Positions 16,449 through 23,917 are shown, counted from the stretch's first letter. The stretch is DNA of 34,194 nucleotides from an uncultured Bacteroidales bacterium (GCA_947168515.1 CAMVMF010000037.1:1-34194), one strand, 5' to 3'. The notes: a model not told the origin generated them from the sequence alone. Translations and numbers: made by a program.

Positions 16449-16459
16449 TACAATTTTAG

Positions 16460-16534
16460 TGGGAACTGTTGGACTCGAACCAACGACCCCCGCCTTGTAA
16501 GGGCGATGCTCTGAACCAACTGAGCTAAGCTCCC
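16460..16534 (-). tRNA. tRNA-Val (anticodon TAC)
   Basis: A full cloverleaf of 75 bases: acceptor GGGAGCT/AGTTCCC, D-stem GCTC/GAGC, anticodon loop CTTACAA with TAC, T-stem GTTGG/CCAAC around TTCGAGT, discriminator A. CCA is not encoded. The 3' end faces the mobile element to the left, which is the usual orientation for integration into a tRNA gene. Confidence 0.95.
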
Positions 16535-16548
16535 TCGCTTTCGGGCTG

Positions 16549-16556
16549 CAAAAATA
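16549..16556 (-). promoter_or_regulatory. Promoter box of tRNA-Val
   Basis: On the minus strand this reads TATTTTTG, a TAnnTTTG box, 14 bases upstream of the tRNA 5' end. Confidence 0.65.
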
Positions 16557-16683
16557 GGACATTTTTCTGTTTTTTCAGCAAAAATTGTGTTTTTTTCTAA
16601 GTTTTTCCTATTTTTGTCCATCAATCAAAAACGAAAACATGGTTGTTGTCTTGATGAAAACCCTCAAAATCAATAAAATAAAA

Positions 16684-16705
16684 AGCGTGACCTCACAGCC
16701 ACGCT
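16684..16705 (-). terminator. Terminator of tRNA-Gly
   Basis: Minus-strand stem of eight base pairs (16698-16705 with 16684-16691, one G-U pair) followed by a T-rich tract, 24 bases after the tRNA end. Confidence 0.65.
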
Positions 16706-16729
16706 CCCCTTGAATATTCAAGTCCCATG

Positions 16730-16802
16730 AGCGAATAACGGGGTTCGAACCCGCGACCCTCAGCTTGGGAAGCTGATGCTCTACCAACTGAGCTACATTC
16801 GC
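16730..16802 (-). tRNA. tRNA-Gly (anticodon CCC)
   Basis: A full cloverleaf of 73 bases: acceptor GCGAATG/TATTCGC, D-arm GCTCAGTTGGTAGAGC, anticodon loop TTCCCAA with CCC, T-loop TTCGAAC, discriminator U as usual for glycine tRNAs. CCA is not encoded. Confidence 0.95.
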
Positions 16803-16813
16803 GTTTGAGGCTG

Positions 16814-16821
16814 CAAAAATA
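16814..16821 (-). promoter_or_regulatory. Promoter box of tRNA-Gly
   Basis: Minus-strand TATTTTTG, 11 bases upstream of the tRNA 5' end, fitting the TAnnTTTG box. Confidence 0.65.
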
Positions 16822-16897
16822 CACATTTTTATCATGCAAAGAATTATTTTTGTCAAAATCTTTAATTTGAAATCTGAAATCTTGAAATCCTAAAACT

Positions 16898-17614
16898 ATG
16901 CCCATTACCGAAAAAGACGAAAGAATCATCCACGACAGTTTCCACCCAAAGTCATGGAACGACATCAAGAGCCACGACTCGTGGTCAGTGTTCAAAATCA
17001 TGTCAGAGTTTGTGACTGGCATGGAAAAGTTGGCCAAAAACGGTCCCTGCGTGGCTATTTTTGGCTCGGCACGCACCCAGCCTGGCGACAAATACTACGA
17101 AATGGCGGTTGAAATCGCCGAGAAATTAGCCGACTACGGTTTCGGCACCATCACGGGCGGCGGCCCTGGCATCATGGAAGCCGGCAACAAAGGCGCACAA
17201 CAAGGCGGAGCACAAAGCATCGGCCTGAACATCAACTTGCCTTTCGAGCAGCATTTCAATCCCTACATCGACCACGATAAGAACATCGAATTCGAGTATT
17301 TCTTTGTCCGCAAGACCATCTTCATGCGTTATGCGCAAGGTTTCATCGCCATGCCCGGCGGCTTCGGCACCTTGGACGAACTCTCGGAGGCCATCACGCT
17401 CATCCAAACCAACAAAATGGTGGAATTCCCCGTCGTGTTGGTCGGGAGCGAGTATTGGAAAGGCCTCATCGACTGGTTCAGAAAAACTTTGCTCGCAAAC
17501 AACATGATTAGCGAAGAGGACTTTGAGATTTTCCACGTCGTCGATACCGTCGACGAAGCCGTGAAAATCATCAAGGACTTCTACAGGAAATACGCCATCA
17601 AGCCGAACTTCTGA
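16898..17614 (+). CDS. LOG family protein (TIGR00730 type)
   Basis: A 238-residue protein of the LOG (Lonely Guy) Rossmann-like family. CVAIFGSARTQPGDKYYEMA opens the fold, TGGGPGIMEAGNKGA lies near residues 85-99, and PGGFGTLDE at about 153-161 is the diagnostic motif; R and E in these motifs form the active site. Family members cleave nucleoside 5'-monophosphates such as cytokinin riboside monophosphates to base and ribose phosphate. The true bacterial substrate is often unknown. The N-terminal 45 residues (HDSFHPKSWNDIKSHDSW) are an extension seen in the longer bacterial group. The stop overlaps the next gene's ATG. Confidence 0.9.
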   Translation: MPITEKDERIIHDSFHPKSWNDIKSHDSWSVFKIMSEFVTGMEKLAKNGPCVAIFGSARTQPGDKYYEMAVEIAEKLADYGFGTITGGGPGIMEAGNKGAQQGGAQSIGLNINLPFEQHFNPYIDHDKNIEFEYFFVRKTIFMRYAQGFIAMPGGFGTLDELSEAITLIQTNKMVEFPVVLVGSEYWKGLIDWFRKTLLANNMISEEDFEIFHVVDTVDEAVKIIKDFYRKYAIKPNF

Positions 17615-18054
17615 TGATGCGACGCTATATTGAAGTTCCGCTGCAACTGCTTGACATTGAGGGAGAAGGCTTCCATATCATGGTTCAGGGAATGATTCAT
17701 GGTAAGGAAGCCCGCTTCCTCATCGACACGGGTGCCTCGCGCTCCGTTTTCGACCCAAAGACCATCTCCACCTTCATCGACGACCTTGTTTTTGAGAAAA
17801 AAGAAGGCATGACCGCTGGCGTGGGCAGCACCAACTTGGAGAGCGCGACCTTCAAGATTGACGCTTTCTCGATTGGCGACTTGGAAATCAATGATTATGA
17901 AGCTGTTGCCTTGGATTTGGAGATCATCCATGAGATGTACGGCAAACTCCATCTGCCCCACATTGATGGCATCATCGGCGGGGATTTGCTGAGGCGGTAT
18001 AGGGCGGTTATTAATTATAGGTGTAAGAAAATGAGGCTCTCTCCTCTTTCATAA
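17614..18054 (+). CDS. Retropepsin-like aspartic protease
   Basis: A 146-residue protein with one aspartic protease half: FLIDTGASRSVFD with D38-T39-G40 as the catalytic triplet, and the second family element IDGIIGGDLLRRYRAVINY near the C-terminus. Like viral and other bacterial single-domain retropepsins it would act as a dimer. It has no signal peptide. Two ATGs stand in a row at 17614 and 17617, and the first overlaps the stop of the LOG gene. Its 3' end overlaps the convergent gene at 18011-18054 by 44 bases. Confidence 0.85.
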   Translation: MMRRYIEVPLQLLDIEGEGFHIMVQGMIHGKEARFLIDTGASRSVFDPKTISTFIDDLVFEKKEGMTAGVGSTNLESATFKIDAFSIGDLEINDYEAVALDLEIIHEMYGKLHLPHIDGIIGGDLLRRYRAVINYRCKKMRLSPLS

Positions 18055-18877
18055 GGATTTCTTCCTCGGAAGCCTCTTTCTCCTTGACATACCTCGCATC
18101 CAGGCAAAGGCGGAACCCGCCGAAGGAATTCTTCAAGTCAGGCAGGCGTTTGCCACGCCACGACACCCGGCATGAGGTCTTGGGCAACTGCCATGCGCCA
18201 CCACGAATGCAGTACATTTGGCCGTCCTTGCCCAAAGTGGCGTTGCGTTCCTTGTCGTAATAATGATACCTCGTCGAGCACCATTCCCACACGTTGCCCG
18301 ACATGTCATAGATACCTAACTCATTGGGTGTGCGTTTCTTGACCTTTTTGGTATTGGAGGCGTTTTCGTTGAACCATGCCACCCGCTCCACCACTTTGCC
18401 GCCGCTGTAAACATAGCCTCGAGAGTTTTTTCCGCCACGAGCCGCATATTCCCATTCCTCCTCGGTGGGCAGGCGGAAGTGCATCCCCGTGATGCTGTCA
18501 ATACGCCGCAGAAACTCCTGCACCTCAAAATAATCGACGTTGGTCACAGGGCGTTTCGGACACTTGTACTTGCTTGGATTATAGCCCATTACGGCTTTCC
18601 AAAGTTTTTGCGTCACCTCGGTTTGCCCGATGTAAAAATCCTCGTGCATCGTCACATAATGCACGGGCAACTCGTCCGTTTGCGAATAGCGGTCGTAATT
18701 GAACTCGGCGGTGTCCTTGTGCTGGGCGCCCATCCAAAAGCCACCCTTCTCGACTCGTATCATATTGAAAGACACTTTGTTGACCCGATAGGAAGTCGGC
18801 GCGGGAAGCGTGTCTTGAGCAAAAAGCATGGTTTGCACGAAAATCAGCAAACCGAAAAACAGGGAGATTTTCTTCAT
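18011..18877 (-). CDS. Formylglycine-generating-enzyme (SUMF1) family protein
   Basis: A 288-residue exported protein: a signal peptide (MKKISLFFGLLIFVQTMLFAQ) is followed by an FGE-sulfatase domain. Seen elements are MIRVEKGGFWMGAQ, YIGQTEVTQKLWKAVMG, RLPTEEEWEYAARGG, YDMSGNVWEWC, and RGGAWQLPKTSCRVSWR with GFRL. One cysteine lies in the region where true FGE has its pair, so copper-dependent oxidation of sulfatase cysteine is not assured. Many Bacteroidota members are structural or gliding/secretion-related (GldK-like). No sulfatase is nearby. It runs convergently with the protease gene and overlaps its end. It has its own promoter box at 18896-18903. Confidence 0.85.
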   Translation of the reverse strand: MKKISLFFGLLIFVQTMLFAQDTLPAPTSYRVNKVSFNMIRVEKGGFWMGAQHKDTAEFNYDRYSQTDELPVHYVTMHEDFYIGQTEVTQKLWKAVMGYNPSKYKCPKRPVTNVDYFEVQEFLRRIDSITGMHFRLPTEEEWEYAARGGKNSRGYVYSGGKVVERVAWFNENASNTKKVKKRTPNELGIYDMSGNVWEWCSTRYHYYDKERNATLGKDGQMYCIRGGAWQLPKTSCRVSWRGKRLPDLKNSFGGFRLCLDARYVKEKEASEEEILMKEERASFSYTYN

Positions 18878-18895
18878 TTTGATTCAATTTGAAGG

Positions 18896-18933
18896 CAAAA
18901 GTAGCAATTTTGCGTCAAAATACGCTATCTTTG
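18896..18933. promoter_or_regulatory. Divergent promoter boxes
   Basis: Minus-strand TACTTTTG (18896-18903) serves the SUMF1-family gene and plus-strand TATCTTTG (18926-18933) serves the response regulator. Both fit TAnnTTTG and lie 22 bases apart, so polymerases at the two promoters would compete. Confidence 0.65.
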
Positions 18934-18949
18934 CGCAAAATTAAACACA

Positions 18950-20110
18950 ATGCCAAGAATACTCATCATCGACGACGAGGCTCCCATCCGCCGCGTGTTG
19001 CGCGACATCCTCGAAAACGAAAGTTACCAAGTGGACGATGCCGCGACAGGCATGGAAGCACTGCAACATATTAAGGAACAAGACTTTGACGCAATTTTCT
19101 GCGACATAAAAATGCCCGAAATGGACGGCATTGAGGTGCTTGAAGCCATCAGAAAAGAGTCGGATGTGCCGGTCATCATGCTTTCGGGCCACGGCACCAT
19201 CGAAACGGCGGTCGAGGCCATCAAGAAAGGCGCTTTCGACTTCATCCCCAAGCCCCCCGACCTCAACCGACTGCTCATCACCTTGCGCAACGCCTTGGAC
19301 AAGAAGAACTTGGCCACCGAAAACAAGGTGCTGAAAAAAGCCGTGAAAATCCAGCACCAAATGATTGGCGAATCAGAGCCGATGATGGCGGTGAAAGACA
19401 TGATTGAAAAGGTCGCGCCCACCAATGCGCGTGTGCTCATCACGGGCGAGAACGGCACGGGCAAGGAACTCGTCGCCCGACAACTGCACGACCTCAGTGC
19501 AAGAAGCAGCGGCCCGTTCATCGAAGTGAACTGCGCCGCCATTCCTTCAGAATTAATTGAAAGCCAGTTGTTTGGTCACGAAAAAGGGGCATTCACCTCC
19601 GCCATCAAGCAGCGCAAGGGCGACTTTGAGTTGGCCGACGGCGGCACCCTTTTCTTGGACGAAATCGGCGACATGAGCCTTTCGGCACAGGCCAAAGTTT
19701 TGCGGGCATTGCAGGAAAACAAAATCACCCGCGTAGGCAGCGAAAAAGAGATTCCTGTCGATGTCAGGATTTTGGCGGCCACCAACAAGAACCTGAAAAC
19801 CGAAATCGAGAAAGGCAACTTTCGCGAGGACCTCTACCACCGCCTGAGTGTCATCGTTATCCAAGTGCCACCGCTGCGCGAGCGGAAGGACGACATTCCG
19901 CTGTTGGTCGGCAACTTCTTGGAAATCATTGCGCAAGACATGGGCAAACCCGTTCCGAATCTTGAACCAGAGGCGGTGGAAGCTCTGAAGCAATACCAAT
20001 GGACTGGCAACATCCGCGAGTTGCGCAACATCGTGGAACGTCTCGTGATTCTTTGCGGCAGCAACATTACCGAGGAGGATGTGGTGCGGTTTGGGAACCC
20101 GCTGCATTAG
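18950..20110 (+). CDS. NtrC-type sigma-54 response regulator lacking a DNA-binding domain
   Basis: A 386-residue protein with a receiver domain (residues 1-120: D8, D9, phosphoacceptor D52 in FCDIKMPEMDG, and the FIPKPP lysine) and an AAA+ domain (Walker A GENGTGKE near 166-173, then CAAIPSELIESQLFGHEKGAF, LFLDEIGDMSLSAQAKVLRA, and TGNIRELRNIVERL). It ends 10 residues after this, so the Fis-type helix-turn-helix of normal NtrC proteins is absent. The sigma-54 contact loop reads GAFTSA (213-218) rather than GAFTGA. I recall similar short relatives in other Bacteroidota, so this may be a standing subfamily. No partner histidine kinase is adjacent. Confidence 0.9.
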   Translation: MPRILIIDDEAPIRRVLRDILENESYQVDDAATGMEALQHIKEQDFDAIFCDIKMPEMDGIEVLEAIRKESDVPVIMLSGHGTIETAVEAIKKGAFDFIPKPPDLNRLLITLRNALDKKNLATENKVLKKAVKIQHQMIGESEPMMAVKDMIEKVAPTNARVLITGENGTGKELVARQLHDLSARSSGPFIEVNCAAIPSELIESQLFGHEKGAFTSAIKQRKGDFELADGGTLFLDEIGDMSLSAQAKVLRALQENKITRVGSEKEIPVDVRILAATNKNLKTEIEKGNFREDLYHRLSVIVIQVPPLRERKDDIPLLVGNFLEIIAQDMGKPVPNLEPEAVEALKQYQWTGNIRELRNIVERLVILCGSNITEEDVVRFGNPLH

Positions 20111-20114
20111 TTAC

Positions 20115-20177
20115 GGTCGTTGAGCCTGTCGAAACAACCTTGCGAAAAGACTCGGTCCTTCGACAAACTCAGGAACC
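20115..20177. repeat. Dispersed palindromic repeat pair
   Basis: Two related units in opposite orientation, 20115-20139 and 20154-20177 (GGTCGTTGAGCCTGTCGAAA type and its reverse). A further copy lies at 29807-29829. This is like the short extragenic palindromes found in many genomes. It follows the stop of the response regulator and could act as a transcript-end structure. Confidence 0.55.
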
Positions 20178-20222
20178 TAAACTTTTTTCGTTTCTCCACT
20201 TGCGGGGTATCGAAAATAGGTG

Positions 20223-20230
20223 TACTTTTG
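20223..20230 (+). promoter_or_regulatory. Probable ssrA promoter box
   Basis: TACTTTTG fits TAnnTTTG. Transcription would begin about 108 bases before mature tmRNA, so a 5' trailer must be removed. Bases 20231-20344 show no gene. Confidence 0.55.
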
Positions 20231-20344
20231 CAGTCCGTTCTTTGAGGATGACAACCTTAACTGTCAACTAAACAATTTGTGCGGCTTCCACGATGTGACA
20301 GCCCTGCAACTCTAAACTCTACACACTCAACTCTCAACTAAAAA

Positions 20345-20743
20345 GGGGATGTATGGTTTTGACAGCAAGATGAATTGTCATGTAAGCATGTCGAGCCTCG
20401 CAGTGACGCTCGTAAATCTTGACTGCAAAAAAGTAATTGGCGAAAACAACTACGCTCTCGCTGCCTGATTGAAGCACAGTAGATCACTGGCTTAATCCCA
20501 TCACAAGGTGAGGGGACGAGACATCCCGCAGGTGGAGATTCCTGATTCCGGCCTGAGCCCGGGGTGCTAAGCAATTTCGGGATAGCCTTGTCGGCGCTCC
20601 GACAGCAAGGCGAAGCCCTAGGAGATAAGGTCGCGTTTAGGGCGTTCGTTCCCTTGCACGGCACGAAAACCAACAGCGGAATAAGCATGTAGAAACCATG
20701 GGGGTTCCTTGTTTGGACGAGGGTTCGACTCCCTCCATCTCCA
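20345..20743 (+). ncRNA. ssrA: Transfer-messenger RNA
   Basis: The tRNA-like ends are clear: 5' GGGGATGTATGGTTTTGACA with acceptor GGGGATG pairing CATCTCC at 20736-20742, a T-loop GTTCGACT, and discriminator A at 20743. The tag reading frame 20439-20468 encodes GENNYALAA followed by TGA, starting on a GGC resume codon. It rescues ribosomes stalled on broken messages and marks the product for proteolysis. CCA is not encoded. The length of 399 bases is normal. Confidence 0.95.
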
Positions 20744-20752
20744 CAAAAACCG

Positions 20753-20787
20753 ATAGCCTCGCTGGAAAACCGGCGAGGCTATTGTTT
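20753..20787. terminator. Terminator shared by ssrA and the cupin gene
   Basis: Ten-base-pair perfect stem (20753-20762 with 20773-20782), ten-base loop, followed by TTGTTTATT on the plus strand. The convergent cupin gene ends at 20786, so the stem can serve both strands. Confidence 0.75.
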
Positions 20788-21253
20788 ATTCCGAACATAA
20801 TCTCCCGATTAATTCTGCATATTTTGGAAACTGCTGTAATAGTGTCTCTTTGCATCCAAGCTCGAAGTTCTCAAAGGTGAAGGCAGGCGCCACTGCACAA
20901 CCCACCAAACAGAATCCCTCTTTCGAGGGGATTTCCGCTGCAAACCATTGCTCTGGATGGATTACCACCTGCATTTCACCGTCGGGCGACAGGTTGTGAA
21001 CGACCAAATTCCCTTCGGTATCAATGACGTAGAGGTTAAGCAATTCGCCTGCATGATAATACCAAATCTCCGTCACGCCGTGTAACCTATGGAAAGCCGA
21101 CATGTCGTTGCCTGTAAGCATGTAATAGATAGTGGAAATATCCTTTTTGCCTGTGTCGTCATTGCCGAACAGCTGACGGTAGTAGCCGCCTTCAGGATGT
21201 GGCTCCAGCTGAAACTTTTCGATAATACGCTGATATTCTGTATTGTTTGCCAT
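20786..21253 (-). CDS. Cupin protein of the DUF985 family
   Basis: A 155-residue small cupin. The DUF985 signature is seen as LEPHPEGGYYRQLF, then STIYYMLTGNDMSAFHRLHGVTEIWYYHAGE (as separate strands) and FCLVGCAVAPAFTFENFEL near the end. Relatives such as yeast YML079w have a jelly-roll fold with a ligand pocket and no settled function. The start is placed at the ATG encoding MANNTEYQR; the longer frame overlaps the upstream gene and lacks family sequence. It lies 32 bases behind the rhodanese gene on the same strand. Confidence 0.85.
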   Translation of the reverse strand: MANNTEYQRIIEKFQLEPHPEGGYYRQLFGNDDTGKKDISTIYYMLTGNDMSAFHRLHGVTEIWYYHAGELLNLYVIDTEGNLVVHNLSPDGEMQVVIHPEQWFAAEIPSKEGFCLVGCAVAPAFTFENFELGCKETLLQQFPKYAELIGRLCSE

Positions 21254-21285
21254 CACAATCGTTATTTCATCTATGCCGCAAAAAA

Positions 21286-22347
21286 TCATTCATAATGCCT
21301 AATCCTCACCTCTACCCCATCGGCTTCCAATTGTGAGGGGATGCCGCTCACATCCGTCTGGCCGTAGTGGTAAGGGAACAGCACTTTCGGCTTGACCATC
21401 CGAGCCGCGTTGATGAGTTGCTCGGGGGTCATGGTGTATGGCTGGTTGCAAGGCATGAAAGCAACGTCGATGTCTTTGATTTCAGCCATTTCTGGGATGT
21501 CTTCTGTGTCGCCGGCGATGTAGATTCTCAAGCCATCGAGGGTGAGAATGAAGCCGTCGTCCCTCCCCTTGGGGTGGAATTGCAGATGCCCTTCGGTGGT
21601 GTTGTAGGCGGGAACGGCCTCAACGGTGAAGTCGTCGGCAATTTGGAGCGTGTCGCCGTTGACCATAACGGTGCCGTAGCCAAGCATTTCGGCGCAGCGT
21701 TGGTTCGTAATCATTTGGGTATTGTCGCCCGTCAGCATTTTGATGGCCGTCGTGTCGAAATGGTCGTGGTGTTCATGGGTGATAAAGATGTAGTCCGCTT
21801 TGGGCATGGCGGCGTAGTTGATGGTCTTCTCCCCTAACTTCGCCACAGGGTCAATCTGGATTTCCTTGCCGTCGTATTCGATTCGGATGCTGGCGTGAAC
21901 CAAGGCGTGGAACTTCATCGTCTTGCCGCTTTGGGTAGTGAAGGTGTCCACTTCGTAAGCATCTTCGGCCATAGCCATCGGCATCTCCGCGTTCTTCCAA
22001 GCCGTAATGCCGCCTACAAGATTCACGACCTTGAAACCTTCTTCGGCAAGCATTGCGGCGGCATTGGCTGAGCGTTTTCCGCCTCTGCAATACACGGCAA
22101 TGGTCTTGTCAGTCGGCAGGGTCGACTTCGCCTTTTCGACAAAGCCTTCCTCTTTGACATCGATGTTGAGGGCATTCGTGAGGTGGCCTTCGCCAAACTC
22201 CTCGGCGGTTCTCACGTCGAGCAAAACGACGTCGGGGCTTTTGATGCGTTCAGCAAACGTGTTGACCTCAGCATTTTCATAACTTTGATGGCCGCAAGCG
22301 GTGGCCAATCCCAAAAGGGCAAGTAAGTTGGTGATAATCTTTTTCAT
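21286..22347 (-). CDS. Rhodanese/metallo-beta-lactamase fusion lipoprotein
   Basis: A 353-residue protein with three parts: a lipoprotein signal (LLALLGLATAC, cysteine about residue 18), a rhodanese domain (residues 30-125, LLDVRTAEEFGEGH and active-site VYCRGGKRS), and an MBL-fold domain (residues 140-353) with FITHEHHDHFD, a later YIAGDTED and PYHYG near the end. The MBL part is of the UlaG/YtnP-like zinc hydrolase kind. Such fusions suggest a job in persulfide or sulfur chemistry outside the cytoplasm, but here the substrate is unknown. Confidence 0.85.
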   Translation of the reverse strand: MKKIITNLLALLGLATACGHQSYENAEVNTFAERIKSPDVVLLDVRTAEEFGEGHLTNALNIDVKEEGFVEKAKSTLPTDKTIAVYCRGGKRSANAAAMLAEEGFKVVNLVGGITAWKNAEMPMAMAEDAYEVDTFTTQSGKTMKFHALVHASIRIEYDGKEIQIDPVAKLGEKTINYAAMPKADYIFITHEHHDHFDTTAIKMLTGDNTQMITNQRCAEMLGYGTVMVNGDTLQIADDFTVEAVPAYNTTEGHLQFHPKGRDDGFILTLDGLRIYIAGDTEDIPEMAEIKDIDVAFMPCNQPYTMTPEQLINAARMVKPKVLFPYHYGQTDVSGIPSQLEADGVEVRIRHYE

Positions 22348-22381
22348 GGCAATTGAATTTGTATGGTGTATATTTACTTGT

Positions 22382-22794
22382 TCACTCTGTTTTCCGTAAT
22401 CGTTGTTGCAATATTTCCATCCGTTTCAGCAAATCATCAAAGTTCAGCGAATGGCCGTGTATAAAATGCTGTTGCAAATCCTGATAATCCAGCCTCCACG
22501 CCGCCAAACATGAATCGGGCGGAACTATGGCGATGTATGGCGGGTAGTTCTTGTCGTAATCGGCATACGAGACATGATAGAATTTCCGTCTGTGTTCCAC
22601 GATCTTCTCGTACAAAACCCTATCAGAGAGGGCTTTTTCTCCAAATATGGTGCGCAATCTGTTTCAAACAAAGCTTTCAACGCCATCGTCACCCACCAGT
22701 CTTTTTCAACAGCATAGTCGGGAAGATGGATGCTGTCGGCGACTTGTTGAAGCATCACTTTCCTTTCTTCGATATTATGTTCAAGCCAATTCAT
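22382..22794 (-). pseudogene. AbiEii toxin remnant with internal deletion and frame change
   Basis: The N-terminal end (MNWLEHNIEERKVMLQQVAD, then YAVEKDWWVTMALKALFET) and the C-terminal end (ALSDRVLYEKIVEHRRKFYH, then WRLDYQDLQQHFIHGHSLNF) of a DUF1814/AbiEii nucleotidyltransferase are both present but in different frames, joined near 22640-22655. The middle, about 200 residues in the full protein, is gone, including the FKGGTSLSKGW and ED-D catalytic motifs. The start overlaps the end of the antitoxin gene by 14 bases, as in AbiE operons. The toxin is therefore almost surely dead. Confidence 0.85.
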
Positions 22795-23395
22795 TTTCGT
22801 TCTGCTTGATGATTTCAGAAATGAGTTTTCTTACCCAAATGGGAGCGGTTTTCAAATCGTCAATAAAGGTACTCTTGTCGAGGTGCTTTTTCAACAATGC
22901 TGCTATCGTTTGCTTGTGTTCCTCGGTTACGTTATCCTTGCCGATGGATTTCAGAGCTTGTATCAATGTCGCCATAAAAGCGTTTTTGCAAGCGAAATTG
23001 CGGGGAACGCTTCTTTTCAGTGTGATGGTTTGCCCTCGCAACACTATTTTTCGTGCAGAGCCAGAGGTCAGGTAGACATAACGGGTTGGCACTTGTGTTG
23101 ACAAGCCCAAGCGATTCTCCGCCGTTGCGCCAGTGGGCAGTATTTGTGCATTGTCGCGCCGTGCTATCGCCTTGACCAGCTCCTCAACCGAAGGATACAA
23201 CACGCCAAATTTCGTTTCAATCGGTTTGTAATAGATGCCATTGGCGATGCGTAGCAGCAATCCATCATCGACACACTCAGAAAGTAAACGACTGATAAAC
23301 ACATCGTTACCATGCTGTGCGAAGTCGGAAATGAAATATACCGTTCCCGCTTTATCACGCTTGATTCGATTTCTGATGTTTTCTGCAATACACAT
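22781..23395 (-). CDS. AbiEi-like antitoxin (DUF6088)
   Basis: A 204-residue antitoxin of the type IV AbiE system. An N-terminal winged helix (MCIAENIRNRIKRDKAGTVY, then HGNDVFISRLLSECVDDGLL and ANGIYYKP) is followed by the conserved ILPTGATAENRLGLSTQVP and YLTSGSARKIVLRG. AbiEi proteins repress their own operon and counter the AbiEii toxin. The start is placed at the second ATG (MCIAEN), which fits the promoter box at 23453-23460. The toxin next to it is deleted, so this is now an orphan antitoxin. It may still protect against an AbiEii arriving on mobile DNA. Confidence 0.85.
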   Translation of the reverse strand: MCIAENIRNRIKRDKAGTVYFISDFAQHGNDVFISRLLSECVDDGLLLRIANGIYYKPIETKFGVLYPSVEELVKAIARRDNAQILPTGATAENRLGLSTQVPTRYVYLTSGSARKIVLRGQTITLKRSVPRNFACKNAFMATLIQALKSIGKDNVTEEHKQTIAALLKKHLDKSTFIDDLKTAPIWVRKLISEIIKQNENELA

Positions 23396-23451
23396 TGATT
23401 GACAACTTTCCAAGTAGAATATTTTTGCAAAATTTTCTACCTAATTCAGCC

Positions 23452-23477
23452 GCAAAAATACACATTTTCCGAAAAAC
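23452..23477 (-). promoter_or_regulatory. AbiEi promoter, copy 1 of a 26-base repeat
   Basis: Minus-strand TATTTTTG (23453-23460) fits the -7 box, about 58 bases upstream of the antitoxin start. The whole block is repeated exactly at 23892-23917, upstream of another small gene. Confidence 0.6.
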
Positions 23478-23591
23478 GGCAGAGGCCTGTTTTTAGAAAA
23501 TACGAATTGCCACCAATTTGCCACAAATCTTTCAAAAATTCATTTCTGGAGATTCGTGAATCATTCATGGACATTCGTGTTGAAAAAAGCC

Positions 23592-23690
23592 TTACCGCCG
23601 CAACTTGATTTCCTCATCGCTGCAAAGCTTGAACACCCCGTTTCGGATGTAGTCTTCAAGGCTTTGGACGTTCTTCTTGTTGGCCTGCTG
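23592..23690 (-). pseudogene. Tail of the small gene after an in-frame stop
   Basis: In the same frame as the gene at 23691-23861, directly after its TGA: QQANKKNVQSLEDYIRNGVF then KLCSDEEIKLRR and stop. It matches the tail at 23992-24090. Either the TGA is a new nonsense mutation in one longer gene, or two short genes once overlapped here. Bases 23478-23591 hold no gene. Confidence 0.55.
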
Positions 23691-23861
23691 TCAAAGCAGT
23701 TGCGTCAAATCATAATGAAACATAGTTCGAAAAAAGTTGGCATCAGCCTTTATACGCTTTCTTTCCTCTTCCGACGCTTTCTCGTTCTTTTCCATTTCAG
23801 CAAAGAAAGCGAGAGCATCTGAGCCTTCCAACACTGGTGTTGCTTCTATCGGTTTTGCCAT
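23691..23861 (-). CDS. Small hypothetical protein, 56 residues
   Basis: A small acidic protein beginning MAKPIEATPVLEGSDALAFF, a type common in Bacteroidota next to PIN or other toxin genes and probably an antitoxin-like partner; this rests on memory. A Shine-Dalgarno-like AAGGAG lies eight bases before ATG, and the promoter box at 23893-23900 lies 31 bases upstream. The frame ends at TGA 23691-23693, and homologous-looking sequence continues beyond it, so the protein may be a truncated form of about 88 residues. Confidence 0.6.
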   Translation of the reverse strand: MAKPIEATPVLEGSDALAFFAEMEKNEKASEEERKRIKADANFFRTMFHYDLTQLL

Positions 23862-23891
23862 AGCCTTTTCTCCTTTCTATGATTTCCGCTT

Positions 23892-23917
23892 GCAAAAATA
23901 CACATTTTCCGAAAAAC
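23892..23917 (-). promoter_or_regulatory. Promoter, copy 2 of the 26-base repeat
   Basis: Exact copy of 23452-23477. Minus-strand TATTTTTG at 23893-23900 lies in the right place for the 56-residue gene. Confidence 0.6.

Noticed and set aside
16608..17091. Minus-strand frames reading NVAQLVEHQLPKLRVAGSNP-like sequence
   Set aside because: This is the well-known false translation of a tRNA gene (tRNA-Gly here), not a protein.
20338..20880. Protein-coding frames across the tmRNA
   Set aside because: The region is ssrA with clear tRNA-like ends and tag; frames there are by-products.
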